In this document: positions 34,825 through 43,910 of the stretch, one piece after another | Layout of the letters: every line of letters starts with the position of its first letter | Position numbering within the stretch: the stretch's first letter is position 1 | Source of the DNA: Cyclobacteriaceae bacterium | Lineage (GTDB): Bacteria > Bacteroidota > Bacteroidia > Cytophagales > Cyclobacteriaceae | Length of the DNA: 54,480 nt | Assembly: GCA_025350305.1 (NCBI GenBank) | Contig: JANXYC010000288.1 | Location: 1-54,480, forward strand | Reading direction: 5' to 3' | Translations under genes and position numbers: made by a program | Notes under the pieces: generated by a model | What the model was told of the DNA's origin: nothing | The model's input: the letters and a program-made list of their open reading frames with translations, nothing else | Databases searched by the model: none

Positions 34825-37704
34825 ATGAAGCAATTTCTACTGGAGCTGGCGGAAAAAGTGCATCGGGAACATCCCACCCTGGATGAACTTACTTTTGTAT
34901 TCCCTAACAGGCGTGCGGTTCTCTATTTTAGAATGCACCTCAGTTCTTTGTTGAAACAGCCTGCCTTCGCTCCCCAACTGCTGACCATTGAAGATTTTAT
35001 TGGTAGCTACTCCACCCTTCAGGTGCCGGATAAACTGGAACTCGTTCACCGGTTGTATCAATCATACTATGAAGTGCTCAGTAACAATACCGATGGTGGA
35101 GATTTTTCAAGGGAGGCTTTTGATCAATTCTACTTCTGGGGTGATATGCTACTCCGCGATTTTGACGAAGTAGATAAATACATGGTCCATGCCGACCAAT
35201 TGTTCAAGGACCTCAGCAACCAAAAGGAACTGGATTCAAGTTTTGACTTTCTCACCGAAGAACAAATTGAATTTTTGAAGAGTTTTTGGGGAAATTTTGA
35301 TGAGGACCTCACGGCCAACAAGAAAAAATTCTTGCAGGTGTGGCGCCACCTTCCGGAGGTATACCATGCATTTAAGAAACAGTTGAAAGACCAAGGCCTT
35401 GCCTATGAAGGCATGCTACACAGCGAAGTAGCGAATCAAGTGATGGAGTCAAAAGTAGAAAATCAGAAACCCAATCATATTATTTTTGCCGGATTCAATG
35501 CACTCACCACAACAGAGGAAAAAATTATTTCTACCCTCGTGGAATCCGGTGTGGCGGAAGTGCATTGGGACATGGATAGCTACTATGTCAATAACAACAC
35601 GCAGGAAGCCGGACTCTTTTTCCGTGAGTACCAGCACCATGCTGTGTTGGGAAAAACTTTCCCAAAGGATATTCCGGCGAATTTCAATTCAAAGAAATCG
35701 GCAAAAATTTTGGGCGCTGCACAACATGTAGGGCAAACAAAACTCATGGCGCAGTTGCTGAAGGAGGAATTGGTGAATGGGATTGACCCGGAGGACACGT
35801 TGATTGTACTTCCAAATGAAAAACTGCTGTTGCCCGTGCTGCATGGAATTTCTGGCTCATTGGATAAGCTTAATGTGACCATGGGCTTTCCGCTGGCAAG
35901 TACTCCGACATTTAATCTGATTGAGTTTTTGATAGAACTGCAAAGTAACAAGCGAGGAGAATATTTTAGCCATCGCCAGGTGCTTTCGATCCTGGGGCAT
36001 CCTTATGTGGTGGCGGCGGACCCCGCATTTGCCAACACCCGGCGCAAAGAAATTATTGAAAATAACCGCATTGTAATTCAAGCATCTGAATTAACCTCGG
36101 GGCCGGCCCTCTACGCGTTGATGTTTTCGACGGTAACAGAGCAAGGACTGATGCCTTATTTACGGGAAATCATAACGGTGCTGGGAGGCCTGCCATCCAT
36201 TACCCCGCTCGACAAGGAGTACACATTCCATTTTCTCAAACTGATCAATCGACTTGAAGAGGTGATGGGAACGGTCCGACCTTCTGCTGAAGGACTCAGT
36301 TCAGAGAAGCAATTTAAAGCAGAATTAAAATCGTTTATCAGACTATTTCGTCAGCTGGTACGGACACAAAAAATTCCTTTTACCGGGGAGCCGCTAAAGG
36401 GCCTGCAAGTGATGGGGGTGCTGGAGACCCGCAATCTGGATTTCAAAAATGTGTTTGTGCTTTCGCTGAATGAAGGTGCACTTCCTTCTGCCGGAAACAA
36501 ATCCTCCTACATTCCCTTTAATATTCGTAAAGCGTATGGATTGCCTACTGCCGAACATCAGGATGCAATGTATGCCTACCTCTTTTATCGCGTGCTTCAA
36601 CGGGCCGAGAATGTATTTCTATTTTACAATACAGAAACTGATGTGCTTGGCCAGGGCGAGATGAGCCGCTTCCTTCAGCAACTTCTTTTCGAATCCGGTT
36701 GGACCACTGAGCACCACGTGCTGCACAATCCGATTCAACCACATGCGATCAAACCGATTGAAATAACCAAGGACGGACAAGTTTTACAAGCCCTGGCAAA
36801 ACTGAACGAAGGGAATTACCGTTTCAAAGGTATTTCGCCATCGGCATTGAACACGTATATCGATTGTCAATTAAAATTTTACTTCAGGCACATCGCTAAA
36901 ATCAAGGAAGCAAAAGCGGTAGAAGAAGACCTGGATGCACGGGTGCTGGGCAACTTTTTGCATGAAGTCATGGAACGTTTTTATAAACGAATCCAGGAGA
37001 AAAAGAAAACCAACCTCATCGAAGCCGGTGATTTTGTGAATCACGAGGCTGTCACTGACGGGTTGATTGATTTGGTTTTTATCGATGCCTACGAACTCGA
37101 TCCGGTGAAGAAGGTGATATACGAAGGACAACAACTGGTGGTGCGTGAGGTGATCAAAAGTTTTGTTCAGCACATCATCCGGCACGACCAGAAATATGCA
37201 CCATTTTCCATTGAAGGCCTGGAGCGTGAAGGATTACTTTATTATACGACTATTTCCCACATGCCGGGCCAGGCCGTTGTTGGTGGTAAAATCGATCGAC
37301 TCGATCGAAAAGGAAATTTAGTGCGTGTGATTGATTACAAAACAGGAAAAGGCAAATCCGATTTCGAGAACGTGGAATCACTTTTCAGACGCGAGGAAGA
37401 ACGGAGTACAGCCGCCTTTCAAACACTGCTCTATGCTCTTTTATATAAGACAAACTACCCTGAAGATGGCCTTCGCATCGTGCCCGGGTTGATCAACCGT
37501 AACAATCTTTTTGAAGATGACCTTGAGTTCGGTTTAAAAATTAACAAAACGCAGATGAAAGATGCTGGTCCGTTGCTGCCGGAATTTGAGCAGCGATTGA
37601 AAAACCTATTGGAGGAATTATTTAATCCGGCAGAAACGTTTAGGCAAACACAAAATCGGGATATTTGTAAGTATTGCCCGTATCAGGGTATCTGTTACCG
37701 GTGA
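34825..37704 (+). CDS. addB: AddB-like nuclease subunit with Fe-S cluster motif
   Basis: A 959-residue partner of the upstream helicase, 33 bp after it. The N-terminus (FVFPNRRAVLYFRMHL) is helicase-like but lacks a P-loop, as in degenerate AddB/RexB proteins. The C-terminal PD-(D/E)XK nuclease shows GGKIDRLDRKGNLVRVIDYK with TGKG, and an AAFQTLLYALL helix. Four cysteines typical of the AddB 4Fe-4S staple are visible: YIDCQLKFYF (about residue 680) and three in the last ten residues (CKYCPYQGIC). Together the pair should resect DNA ends for RecA; a Chi-like site is unknown here. Confidence 0.88.
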   Translation: MKQFLLELAEKVHREHPTLDELTFVFPNRRAVLYFRMHLSSLLKQPAFAPQLLTIEDFIGSYSTLQVPDKLELVHRLYQSYYEVLSNNTDGGDFSREAFDQFYFWGDMLLRDFDEVDKYMVHADQLFKDLSNQKELDSSFDFLTEEQIEFLKSFWGNFDEDLTANKKKFLQVWRHLPEVYHAFKKQLKDQGLAYEGMLHSEVANQVMESKVENQKPNHIIFAGFNALTTTEEKIISTLVESGVAEVHWDMDSYYVNNNTQEAGLFFREYQHHAVLGKTFPKDIPANFNSKKSAKILGAAQHVGQTKLMAQLLKEELVNGIDPEDTLIVLPNEKLLLPVLHGISGSLDKLNVTMGFPLASTPTFNLIEFLIELQSNKRGEYFSHRQVLSILGHPYVVAADPAFANTRRKEIIENNRIVIQASELTSGPALYALMFSTVTEQGLMPYLREIITVLGGLPSITPLDKEYTFHFLKLINRLEEVMGTVRPSAEGLSSEKQFKAELKSFIRLFRQLVRTQKIPFTGEPLKGLQVMGVLETRNLDFKNVFVLSLNEGALPSAGNKSSYIPFNIRKAYGLPTAEHQDAMYAYLFYRVLQRAENVFLFYNTETDVLGQGEMSRFLQQLLFESGWTTEHHVLHNPIQPHAIKPIEITKDGQVLQALAKLNEGNYRFKGISPSALNTYIDCQLKFYFRHIAKIKEAKAVEEDLDARVLGNFLHEVMERFYKRIQEKKKTNLIEAGDFVNHEAVTDGLIDLVFIDAYELDPVKKVIYEGQQLVVREVIKSFVQHIIRHDQKYAPFSIEGLEREGLLYYTTISHMPGQAVVGGKIDRLDRKGNLVRVIDYKTGKGKSDFENVESLFRREEERSTAAFQTLLYALLYKTNYPEDGLRIVPGLINRNNLFEDDLEFGLKINKTQMKDAGPLLPEFEQRLKNLLEELFNPAETFRQTQNRDICKYCPYQGICYR

Positions 37705-37746
37705 TCTGGATGCCCTTAAACTATTCTGAATTTTAAACCATAGGAT

Positions 37747-37929
37747 ATGAGAATCATTGGCGCAATTATCGGTCTTGCAATTATGGGAGCATGCTGCTTC
37801 ATGGTTTGGCGCCTGGCAAGCTCATTCTTTAACTCCGGGAAAGCGGATACCGGAGATGACCCTCGGGTAATCAAAACGAAGCAATCCGAGCCTGAGAAAA
37901 ATGACCCAAAAACTGGCTTGGGCGACTGA
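37747..37929 (+). CDS. Small membrane protein, 60 aa
   Basis: One N-terminal membrane helix (MRIIGAIIGLAIMGACCFMV, residues 1-27) followed by a polar, charged cytosolic or periplasmic tail. No family recognised. It starts 42 bp after addB on the same strand. Confidence 0.5.
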   Translation: MRIIGAIIGLAIMGACCFMVWRLASSFFNSGKADTGDDPRVIKTKQSEPEKNDPKTGLGD

Positions 37930-38049
37930 TTTTAGAGTTTATTTTTACCTTTAGGAAAACTCTCAATTAACACCGACGTAATGGAAAATTGTGGATTTGT
38001 TCGTTGAAAAAATTCCACGCTTTCAATGGTAACCATCCCAAATCAGGAG

Positions 38050-38081
38050 TTCGTCGCTCACTGCAGTTAATTCGTCGCTCA
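38050..38081. promoter_or_regulatory. Pair of 11-bp direct repeats spaced 21 bp apart
   Basis: TTCGTCGCTCA occurs at 38050-38060 and again at 38071-38081, exactly 21 bp (two helical turns) apart. This geometry is used by LytTR-type response regulators, among others. It lies about 35 bp before a possible small secreted peptide and 260 bp before the DUF6232 gene. It is also possible that this is only a short tandem repeat. Confidence 0.4.
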
Positions 38082-38115
38082 ATCCGCTATTCTCATTTCT
38101 GGCATCATTTTTCCA

Positions 38116-38253
38116 ATGTACTACAGCGTATATAAGCCTACAATCAGGGGACCTATAAAAATATTTTTTACAGTTCTGGTGATATTTGGGTTGTTTCACT
38201 CATGCTCGCCAAATTCACAAATTACTGGAGAAGGACGGAATTATCAGGAATAA
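38116..38253 (+). CDS. Possible 45-aa secreted peptide or lipoprotein
   Basis: A short frame MYYSVYKPTIRGPIKIFFTV followed by a hydrophobic core LVIFGLFHSC with a Cys at the expected lipobox place, then a polar tail ending at TAATAA. It occupies part of the 414-bp gap before the DUF6232 gene. The basic-hydrophobic-Cys order is what makes it plausible; nothing else supports it. It may be the start of a longer gene that has lost its frame. Confidence 0.3.
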   Translation: MYYSVYKPTIRGPIKIFFTVLVIFGLFHSCSPNSQITGEGRNYQE

Positions 38254-38343
38254 TAAAATTGAATACCCTGCCAAGCGCACGGTATCAAGGAACCGTTAGT
38301 CGTATTGAAGGGCTGGAGATAAACAAGATTAAAAACTACAACT

Positions 38344-38835
38344 ATGAAAACCGAAAACGTTTTGTACACAGACGGACACGATGTAACCGTTACGGAATCC
38401 ATGTTTCAGGTGAAGAAAAAGTGGTACCACTTAAGTGGGATTACCAAACACACGTTCATGATTCTTCAACCGGATAGATTTCCCTGTGTTATGTTATTGT
38501 TGCTTGGAGGGGTGCTTGAGATAGTAGGAGCTGCCAACGTAATACCATCGACCTGGCTGCCGAAGGTTTATGTTCTCAACATCTGGCTAACACCAAATCT
38601 AATGGCAATGGGTGTTGGTATTTTATTTCTTCTCGTTGGGGCAACCTGGATGTGGTTGACCAAGGAGCGTTACGCTGTCAACATCACAACAGCAGAAGGT
38701 GAAAAAAATGTGATGGTAAGTGAACGGAAAGAATACATCACACAGATTGTCCATGCACTAAATGAAGCTTTTTTTGCCCGCATCGCCGGCCCGACAAAAG
38801 AGAAAAAAAGAGAATTCATCGTGTCGGGGAGGTAA
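38344..38835 (+). CDS. DUF6232 family membrane protein
   Basis: A 163-residue protein. The N-terminal soluble part (VLYTDGHDVTVTESMFQVKK, WYHLSGIT) and the C-terminal YAVNITTAEGEKNVMVSERK with YITQIVHALNEAF match the DUF6232 arrangement around two membrane helices (about residues 48-67 and 88-108). Function unknown; family members often sit in accessory regions. A Met-Lys start at 38344 fits well. Confidence 0.8.
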   Translation: MKTENVLYTDGHDVTVTESMFQVKKKWYHLSGITKHTFMILQPDRFPCVMLLLLGGVLEIVGAANVIPSTWLPKVYVLNIWLTPNLMAMGVGILFLLVGATWMWLTKERYAVNITTAEGEKNVMVSERKEYITQIVHALNEAFFARIAGPTKEKKREFIVSGR

Positions 38836-38925
38836 GGAGCAGCACATTAACAATGAATGCAAGACCGGGCTATTAAAGCTCTGGTCTTTTGTATTTGTAT
38901 GAATAGGACGCTCGTAGTGGTTGTT

Positions 38926-39129
38926 GTGACCTAATTCAGGTCACGAAGGCCACGACGAAATCACGAAGGTCACGACGCTAGTTTTTCAATGTCTTTCATT
39001 GTGATTGTTGTGCTTTCTTTGTGTTCATGGTGACCTAATTCAGGTCACGAAGGCCACGACGAAATCACGAAGGCGCTAGTTTTTCAATGTCTTTCATTGT
39101 GATCGTTGTGCTTTCTTTGTGTTCGTGAC
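38926..39129. repeat. Imperfect tandem duplication, about 104-bp unit
   Basis: Unit 1 at 38926-39029 and unit 2 at 39030-39124, each beginning with the palindrome GTGACCTAATTCAGGTCAC and containing CACGAAGGCCACGACGAAAT and TTTTTCAATGTCTTTCATTG. Unit 2 lacks about 7 bp (TCACGAC) in the middle; a third unit starts and stops (GTGACC at 39125). This fills most of the 410-bp gap before the YkgJ gene. Not a CRISPR: only two units and no spacers. Confidence 0.85.
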
Positions 39130-39245
39130 CATACTTCTTATTCGCTCTTCGGGCTACGTTATGGCATTCAATAGATTGCCTAACTTGAGAGTAGGATTAA
39201 CAAATCACGATTAAGTTAACACTGGTGGATTGTTACCTTTGACCG

Positions 39246-39731
39246 ATGGAATTGGATCGTTTCAGGGAAGTGGCAAAAAATAAATCAGCAGAGAACAAAA
39301 AGTTTTTGCTTGGCCTTAAAAAAAGGGACCCGCGCAAAATAGATTCAGCTTTTCACCGGCAACATGACGAAGTATTTGAGGAAATCAACTGCCTTGATTG
39401 TGCCAACTGCTGCAAGACCACAAGTCCTATTTTCTACCAAAACGATATTGAACGCCTGGCTAAAAGGCTAAGGCTAAAGCCAGGAGAGATCATCGACAAA
39501 TACTTGAGAGTTGATGAAGACAACGATTATGTTTTACGTTCATCACCCTGTCCATTCCTGGGTCCGGACAATTACTGTTCGGTTTACGAAGACCGACCGA
39601 AGGCCTGTCGGGAATATCCGCACACACACCGCAAGAAAATGGTGCAGATCATGGAGTTGACGTTTAAAAATACATTGGTTTGTCCCGCGGTGCTTGAGAT
39701 GGTGGAACGATTAAAGAAAATTCAATTGTAG
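39246..39731 (+). CDS. YkgJ-family cysteine-cluster protein
   Basis: A 161-residue protein with the zinc/iron-chelating cysteine cluster: CLDCANCC near residue 48, SPCPFLGPDNYCSVYEDRP and KACREYPHT. Eight or so conserved Cys in this spacing define the family. Function unknown; probably binds a metal or Fe-S cluster in the cytoplasm. No signal peptide. The start ATG at 39246 opens a charged helical N-terminal extension. Confidence 0.9.
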   Translation: MELDRFREVAKNKSAENKKFLLGLKKRDPRKIDSAFHRQHDEVFEEINCLDCANCCKTTSPIFYQNDIERLAKRLRLKPGEIIDKYLRVDEDNDYVLRSSPCPFLGPDNYCSVYEDRPKACREYPHTHRKKMVQIMELTFKNTLVCPAVLEMVERLKKIQL

Positions 39732-39739
39732 ATATCGCT

Positions 39740-39970
39740 TACTGAAGGCAACAGGTCGCCCCACGGGGGCTGCAAAAATTGACTCTCCTACGAAGCTACA
39801 AACAGTTATGCTCCTCCGGAGCTGAAAATATCCCCACAATGTTTTGAATCATTATAGCATTGTATGAAAGTTCGATCCCGGATGGAACCTGTTCAGCTGC
39901 ACGGGACGCTGCTACGAACCTTCAAACAGTATGGATATGAAAGCTCAGCCCCAGCTGGGCCCAACTGTTT
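39740..39970. repeat. Cluster of degenerate palindromic repeat modules ending inside lnt
   Basis: The gap between the YkgJ gene and lnt is a mosaic of small palindromes: GCCCCACGGGGGC, CTCCTACGAAGCT, CTCCTCCGGAGCT, and CTCAGCCCCAGCTGGGCC, separated by related words (CTACAAACAGTTATG, CTTCAAACAGTATGG). Such GGAGC-centred modules are familiar intergenic repeats in Bacteroidota. The last module forms the 3' end of the truncated lnt frame. Confidence 0.6.
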
Positions 39971-41150
39971 CATAACAAATCAAAGGGGTAGCCTTCGTTT
40001 CTCTATATTGTACGAAGCCAGCCCCCTCATCCAAATAACTGAACGTGAAACCTCCCAGGGTGCCAACCATTTTACGAAGCCAACCTAATAGTTTTGGATA
40101 CGGAACAGTTTCCTCAAAAGGCACTAAGATCATCTTAGTTCTAATTATCCTAATGGGTCCGTCCCTCTTAATTTCTATGGCTGAGTTGTGCGTACTCAAG
40201 TATTCATTGAGGGGTTGATAATAAGTCTTATTCGCTTTTTCTTCAGGGTCAAACCCATGTTTTTTGTAAATAATTGCCCCTGTAATTAGGGAGGAATTTG
40301 TGCTCTTATTTAGTCCATTGCGTATCTTTTCTAAGAAAGGATTTTCATTTAAGGCATCTGACAACCCTGCATCCGGAATGGCAGTTTCTGGCCAAAGAAT
40401 AAAATCCGGATTGTTAATTTCCTTGCATTGTAACAAGTAGGTATCCGTCAGCCAGTCCAAATCCTTCTGATATTTTTCATTGTAGCAATCTATGGCGGGG
40501 CTGACAATTGCAACCGAACAGGTCTTGCCATTTTCTTGATAGGTGTTGTATCTGAAAATCGAGAAAACAAGAGGAATCAACAATACGGCGGTAAGGGAAA
40601 TTAATTTTCTGACATCAAGTGCATGTTGATGAATCCAATAAAGACACAACTCTGAGGCAAGAATATTTATTACCAGAATCCACAACGAACCACCAAGAGC
40701 ACCTGTATATTCATACCATTGAAAAATCTCCGGATACATGGATACGCCATTCCCCAGGTTCATAAAAGGATAACCAAGGTCCCAGTTTAACTGAAGGTAT
40801 TCGAGCGATAACCAGGCGAAAGCAAAATTCAAATACCCAGCTGACCTATTAAATCTTTTTTCTGCAAGCCAGAATACAACGAAAGGCAGGCTGAAAATGA
40901 TTGAATTAATAATATGGACGAAAAATGATCCAACTGGTAAAGTGTTGTAAAGCCAATATGTAGTAGAAGTATTCCAACCAAAAAGAGTTAAGAAGACAGC
41001 GAGAAGCCATGACCAAAAAGGAAGCTTATGATAAGCAAGAAATAATGGAACAATAGCCACAAACAAAAGGAATACAGCAGGCAACGGAGGCCATGAAAAA
41101 TAAAATAGCGTTACGGTCGATAAGGCTGTCCAAATTATTATTTGCCTCAT
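39945..41150 (-). pseudogene. lnt: Apolipoprotein N-acyltransferase-like gene, truncated after the catalytic Cys
   Basis: 401 residues: about six or seven N-terminal membrane helices, then the nitrilase-like domain with the catalytic Glu in LWPETAIP, Lys in RTKMILVPFEETVPY and Cys in PLICYETV. Immediately after, the frame runs into repeat DNA (GPSWG) and stops, about 120 residues short of the family length of 500-540; the rest of the nitrilase fold and the last membrane helix are missing. Lnt adds the third acyl chain to lipoproteins. Probably inactive; a second full-length copy elsewhere would be expected but cannot be seen. The preceding gene overlaps its start by 4 bp. Confidence 0.8.
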
Positions 41151-41791
41151 CTGCTTCTTTTGATTGGTAAACCTAAGTTCAATTCAAAAAAAGCAAATGC
41201 GTAGCTATGACGAGCTCGAATCGATTGCCCTTGAAGATCAAGTTTAGAAACCATTCCAGTTTGTTCGGTAATTAAGAAGTTAAACTCTAACGGTATTTTC
41301 TTGCGCACAAAGAACTGATATCCTGTTATAAATCCTGCGCCATAATAATGGCCTTTAAGTGGAACGGATGGTAAATCTCGATATAAGTAGAGTGGAAATA
41401 CGCCAATAAAGTAACCTTTGTAGGCCATTTCACCAGTGTAGAATCTTATTTGAGGCCGAATGTAAAAGTCGATGTTATCCGGAATCTTAGATAAAGGGAC
41501 TCCATTGATTGAGGATGTAAAAGTGAAGTTATGATAATCAAGCACAATATTGTACGTGAATTTACTTTCATCCTTAAACTGTGATTCATAGTGCAATATC
41601 AGCCAAACAGCTTCCTTCTTATAAAGACTTATCAAGATGAAGGGAACAACCGAAAACTTAAGATAGGAATGCCTTTGAGAAATTGTGTTCTCATTGGTAG
41701 TCAATCTTTGGGCCTGGGCGGATCCTGCCAGTCCATTGAATAACAACAAATAAACTAGTACTCTCATCTTGATCTTTCGAATTGTTTTCAC
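41147..41791 (-). CDS. Outer-membrane-like beta-barrel protein, 214 aa
   Basis: Exported protein with signal peptide in MRVLVYLLLFNGLAGSAQA (a start at residue 9, position 41767, would suit this better than the first ATG at 41791). The mature part alternates aromatic strands (FYIRPQIRFYTGEMAYKGYF, YGAGFITGYQFF, AFAFFELNLGL), typical of small outer-membrane barrels such as DUF3575-like proteins. No specific family is certain. Overlaps the lnt start by ATGA. Confidence 0.7.
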   Translation of the reverse strand: MKTIRKIKMRVLVYLLLFNGLAGSAQAQRLTTNENTISQRHSYLKFSVVPFILISLYKKEAVWLILHYESQFKDESKFTYNIVLDYHNFTFTSSINGVPLSKIPDNIDFYIRPQIRFYTGEMAYKGYFIGVFPLYLYRDLPSVPLKGHYYGAGFITGYQFFVRKKIPLEFNFLITEQTGMVSKLDLQGQSIRARHSYAFAFFELNLGLPIKRSR

Positions 41792-41836
41792 CAGCTTTCC
41801 CTAAGCAGTTAAAAAAATCTAAAATATTAATCCGCT

Positions 41837-43138
41837 ATGAAAGCTAAATTGACTCGATTCAATCGGAATTCCTTGAATTTGATTTGAATTATTTTTTTTG
41901 TATTCATATTTAGTGGCTTGCAGGAGGCTCGTGCGTGTGTTGGAATCCCCATGAACGGACCGAGCGTGGTGTGCCCCAATACAATTAATGTGTATAGTGT
42001 CGGTACACCTCAAGGGATTTTGTGCAACTCCTGGGACTCTGTAAACTGGAGGATTTTAGGTGATGCGCAATTTATTGACGTGAATGGAAATCTTCTTGGA
42101 AAGGAAATCATTTGTTGCAATTTTTTTTGTCAGTGTCAGACGGAATCCAACATTTTGGTGAAGACATTCTCTTATGGCGATATTGCGGTTCAGGTTCAAG
42201 GGAACTGTAGCGGCTTCGTCGCTCTATCACCTACTAATCAAATTGGCGTAATTGTCGGTCTTAAGCCTCCGGCTTCGCTAACAGGCCCCACTGAAGCGTG
42301 TGTTGGTAGTAACCTTTCATTTTCAGCAACAGCTGTTATAAATGCATACTCATACACATGGACTGTGCCAAATTCAACATGGCAAGTAAACGGACAACTT
42401 GGTCCTATTGTTACAGTACCCAGCACACCAGTCCTTAATCCGAACATTGCACAAATTACGATTGGTACTCCCGGTGGAGCTAATTCAGTTGCAGTTCGAG
42501 TAAATACAGCCGGATGTGCAGGAAATGGATTTACATTTACATCGGTGAACGCCTATAGTTCGGTTCCGGGAAGTCCAGGAAAAATATTTTACTCTACAAA
42601 TTGTATTAATGAAGGGATTTCGATCACCTGTCCAGCTATTGCAAATGCGTCGCTTTATTTTTTGCAAGTAACAGATGGGGGTGCTCCGGTGCTTACAGCT
42701 TTGAGCCCCACTCCGGATTTTAACTTTATTCCAACTTACGTGGCATCTTATACAGTCAGTCTGATTGCATCAAATGTATGCGGCTCGGGTCCTGCAAAGC
42801 TATCTACTTTAAACACGATTGATTGCGGTGGCGGAGGCACAATTCAGCGAATGGTTATAAATATGAGCCCTAACCCGGCCAATCATCAGGTCAGCGTTGA
42901 TCTTTCTCCATCCACAGATCAAAGAGTAACTAACAAAATTTCTCAAAAGGATTTCGCTGACACTGAAATGGAGGTGGTTGTCTACTCCTCCAAAGATGGA
43001 AGCATGTTATTTAATAGAAAGACAAAAGAGAAATCTTTCATCATTGATACCAAAAATATGCCTTCTGATCATTACGTTCTAAAGGCAAGTCTGTGCGGTG
43101 AAAATATTGTTAGGCAGCTTATTATGAATCACCAATGA
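41837..43138 (+). pseudogene. Secreted PKD-like protein with T9SS sorting tail; in-frame TGA in the signal peptide
   Basis: From ATG 41837 the frame reads MKAKLTRFNRNSLNLI, TGA at 41885, then IIFFVFIFSGLQEARA and the mature start CVGIPMNGP. This is a single signal peptide split by a stop where a residue such as Trp would fit. The only usable start after the stop is TTG 41918, beyond the hydrophobic core, which would give a non-secreted 406-aa protein. The mature part has Cys-rich Ig/PKD-like repeats (ANASLYFLQVTDGG) and ends with a Por-type C-terminal sorting domain (MSPNPANHQVSVDLSPS, FIIDTKNMPSDHYVLKA). Surface or secreted protein of unknown target. Confidence 0.75.
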
Positions 43139-43275
43139 GATACTGAATACCAGGGATACCAGGTAGCTTTCACAACAAGATGGAGGAAGTGACTCTTGGA
43201 TTTGTTGCGCCTCTATAAATACCGGGCGTTGGGCCTAGAAGATCCTAAATAAATGGGCGTGTACCACCTAATTGC

Positions 43276-43305
43276 CAGAAAAAAAGTCCTGCAATCAGCA
43301 GGACT
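43276..43305 (-). terminator. Rho-independent terminator of trxA
   Basis: On the minus strand AGTCCTGC, loop TGATT, GCAGGACT, then a run of seven T (T-tract at 43278-43284). Stem of 8 perfect pairs at 43285-43292 and 43298-43305, 28 bp beyond the trxA stop. A clear intrinsic terminator. Confidence 0.85.
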
Positions 43306-43333
43306 CTCCACAGAAATACTATTTAAAAATGGA

Positions 43334-43657
43334 CTAAGCCACCTGTGCTTTCAGTTTTTGCGATAAAACAGATTTGGGAACTGCACCCACCTGCTTATCA
43401 ACGATCTCCCCGTTTTTAAAAACCAGCAGTGTAGGAATTGAGCGGACTCCATAGCGGGCGGTCACCTCCGGATTTTCATCTACATTGAGTTTGCCGACGA
43501 CAGCCTTGCCTTCATATTCCCCCGCCAACTCTTCCACGGCCGGGCCAATCATTTTGCACGGCCCGCACCATTCGGCCCAAAAATCCACCAATACGGGCTT
43601 ATCTGATTTGATTGCTTCGTCAAAGTTCGCGTCCGTTAGTACAAGCGTTTTTCCCAT
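43334..43657 (-). CDS. trxA: Thioredoxin
   Basis: A 107-residue cytoplasmic thioredoxin of standard length: [20 protein letters not shown] (active-site CGPC), cis-Pro in [10 protein letters not shown] and [16 protein letters not shown]. The general protein-disulfide reductant; candidate donor for MsrB and the thiol peroxidases. Monocistronic with its own terminator; upstream the spacing to dnaE is 250 bp. Confidence 0.97.
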   Translation of the reverse strand: MGKTLVLTDANFDEAIKSDKPVLVDFWAEWCGPCKMIGPAVEELAGEYEGKAVVGKLNVDENPEVTARYGVRSIPTLLVFKNGEIVDKQVGAVPKSVLSQKLKAQVA

Positions 43658-43757
43658 GGTACGTATGTTTTTTAATTAAATTGTTTTAGGTTCTGGTTTC
43701 TTAACGCGAAGATAAACGGCTAAGTTCACAAATTAAGGTATAAAGTTCAATGTTTAA

Positions 43758-43845
43758 GGGCTTCTCTAAAAACTCCTTGTACCCTTCTCTTCCGGAGAAG
43801 GGTGACGGGTTGAGGCCATAAAAGACAAGGTTTTTAGAGATGCCC
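43758..43845. mobile_element. 88-bp MITE-like element A, copy 1
   Basis: Begins GGGCTTCTCTAAAAAC and ends GTTTTTAGAGATGCCC, imperfect terminal inverted repeats matching at 15 of 16 positions. The middle holds CCCTTCTCTTCCGGAGAAGGG and GGGTTGAGGCC. It is the reverse complement of 52002-52089 with only two mismatches. It is flanked by the 9-bp word AATGTTTAA on both sides (43749-43757 and 43849-43857). It has no coding capacity. Lies between trxA and dnaE. Confidence 0.8.
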
Positions 43846-43910
43846 CTTAATGTTTAAAGTCGCTGTTGTCGTCCATTGGACATTACCATCAAATTTCCGA
43901 CCTCCAAACT

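Noticed and set aside
38202-38477. 91-codon plus-strand frame before the DUF6232 gene
   Set aside because: It overlaps the start of the DUF6232 gene in another frame, lacks a signal or motif, and reads as chance open frame.
38926-39129. CRISPR array
   Set aside because: Only two near-complete units directly adjacent, no spacers, no cas genes; this is a plain tandem duplication.
41885-41887. TGA read as a sense codon (alternative code or selenocysteine)
   Set aside because: TGA ends several intact genes here (for example fmt and addA), and no Sec context is seen; mutation or error is simpler.
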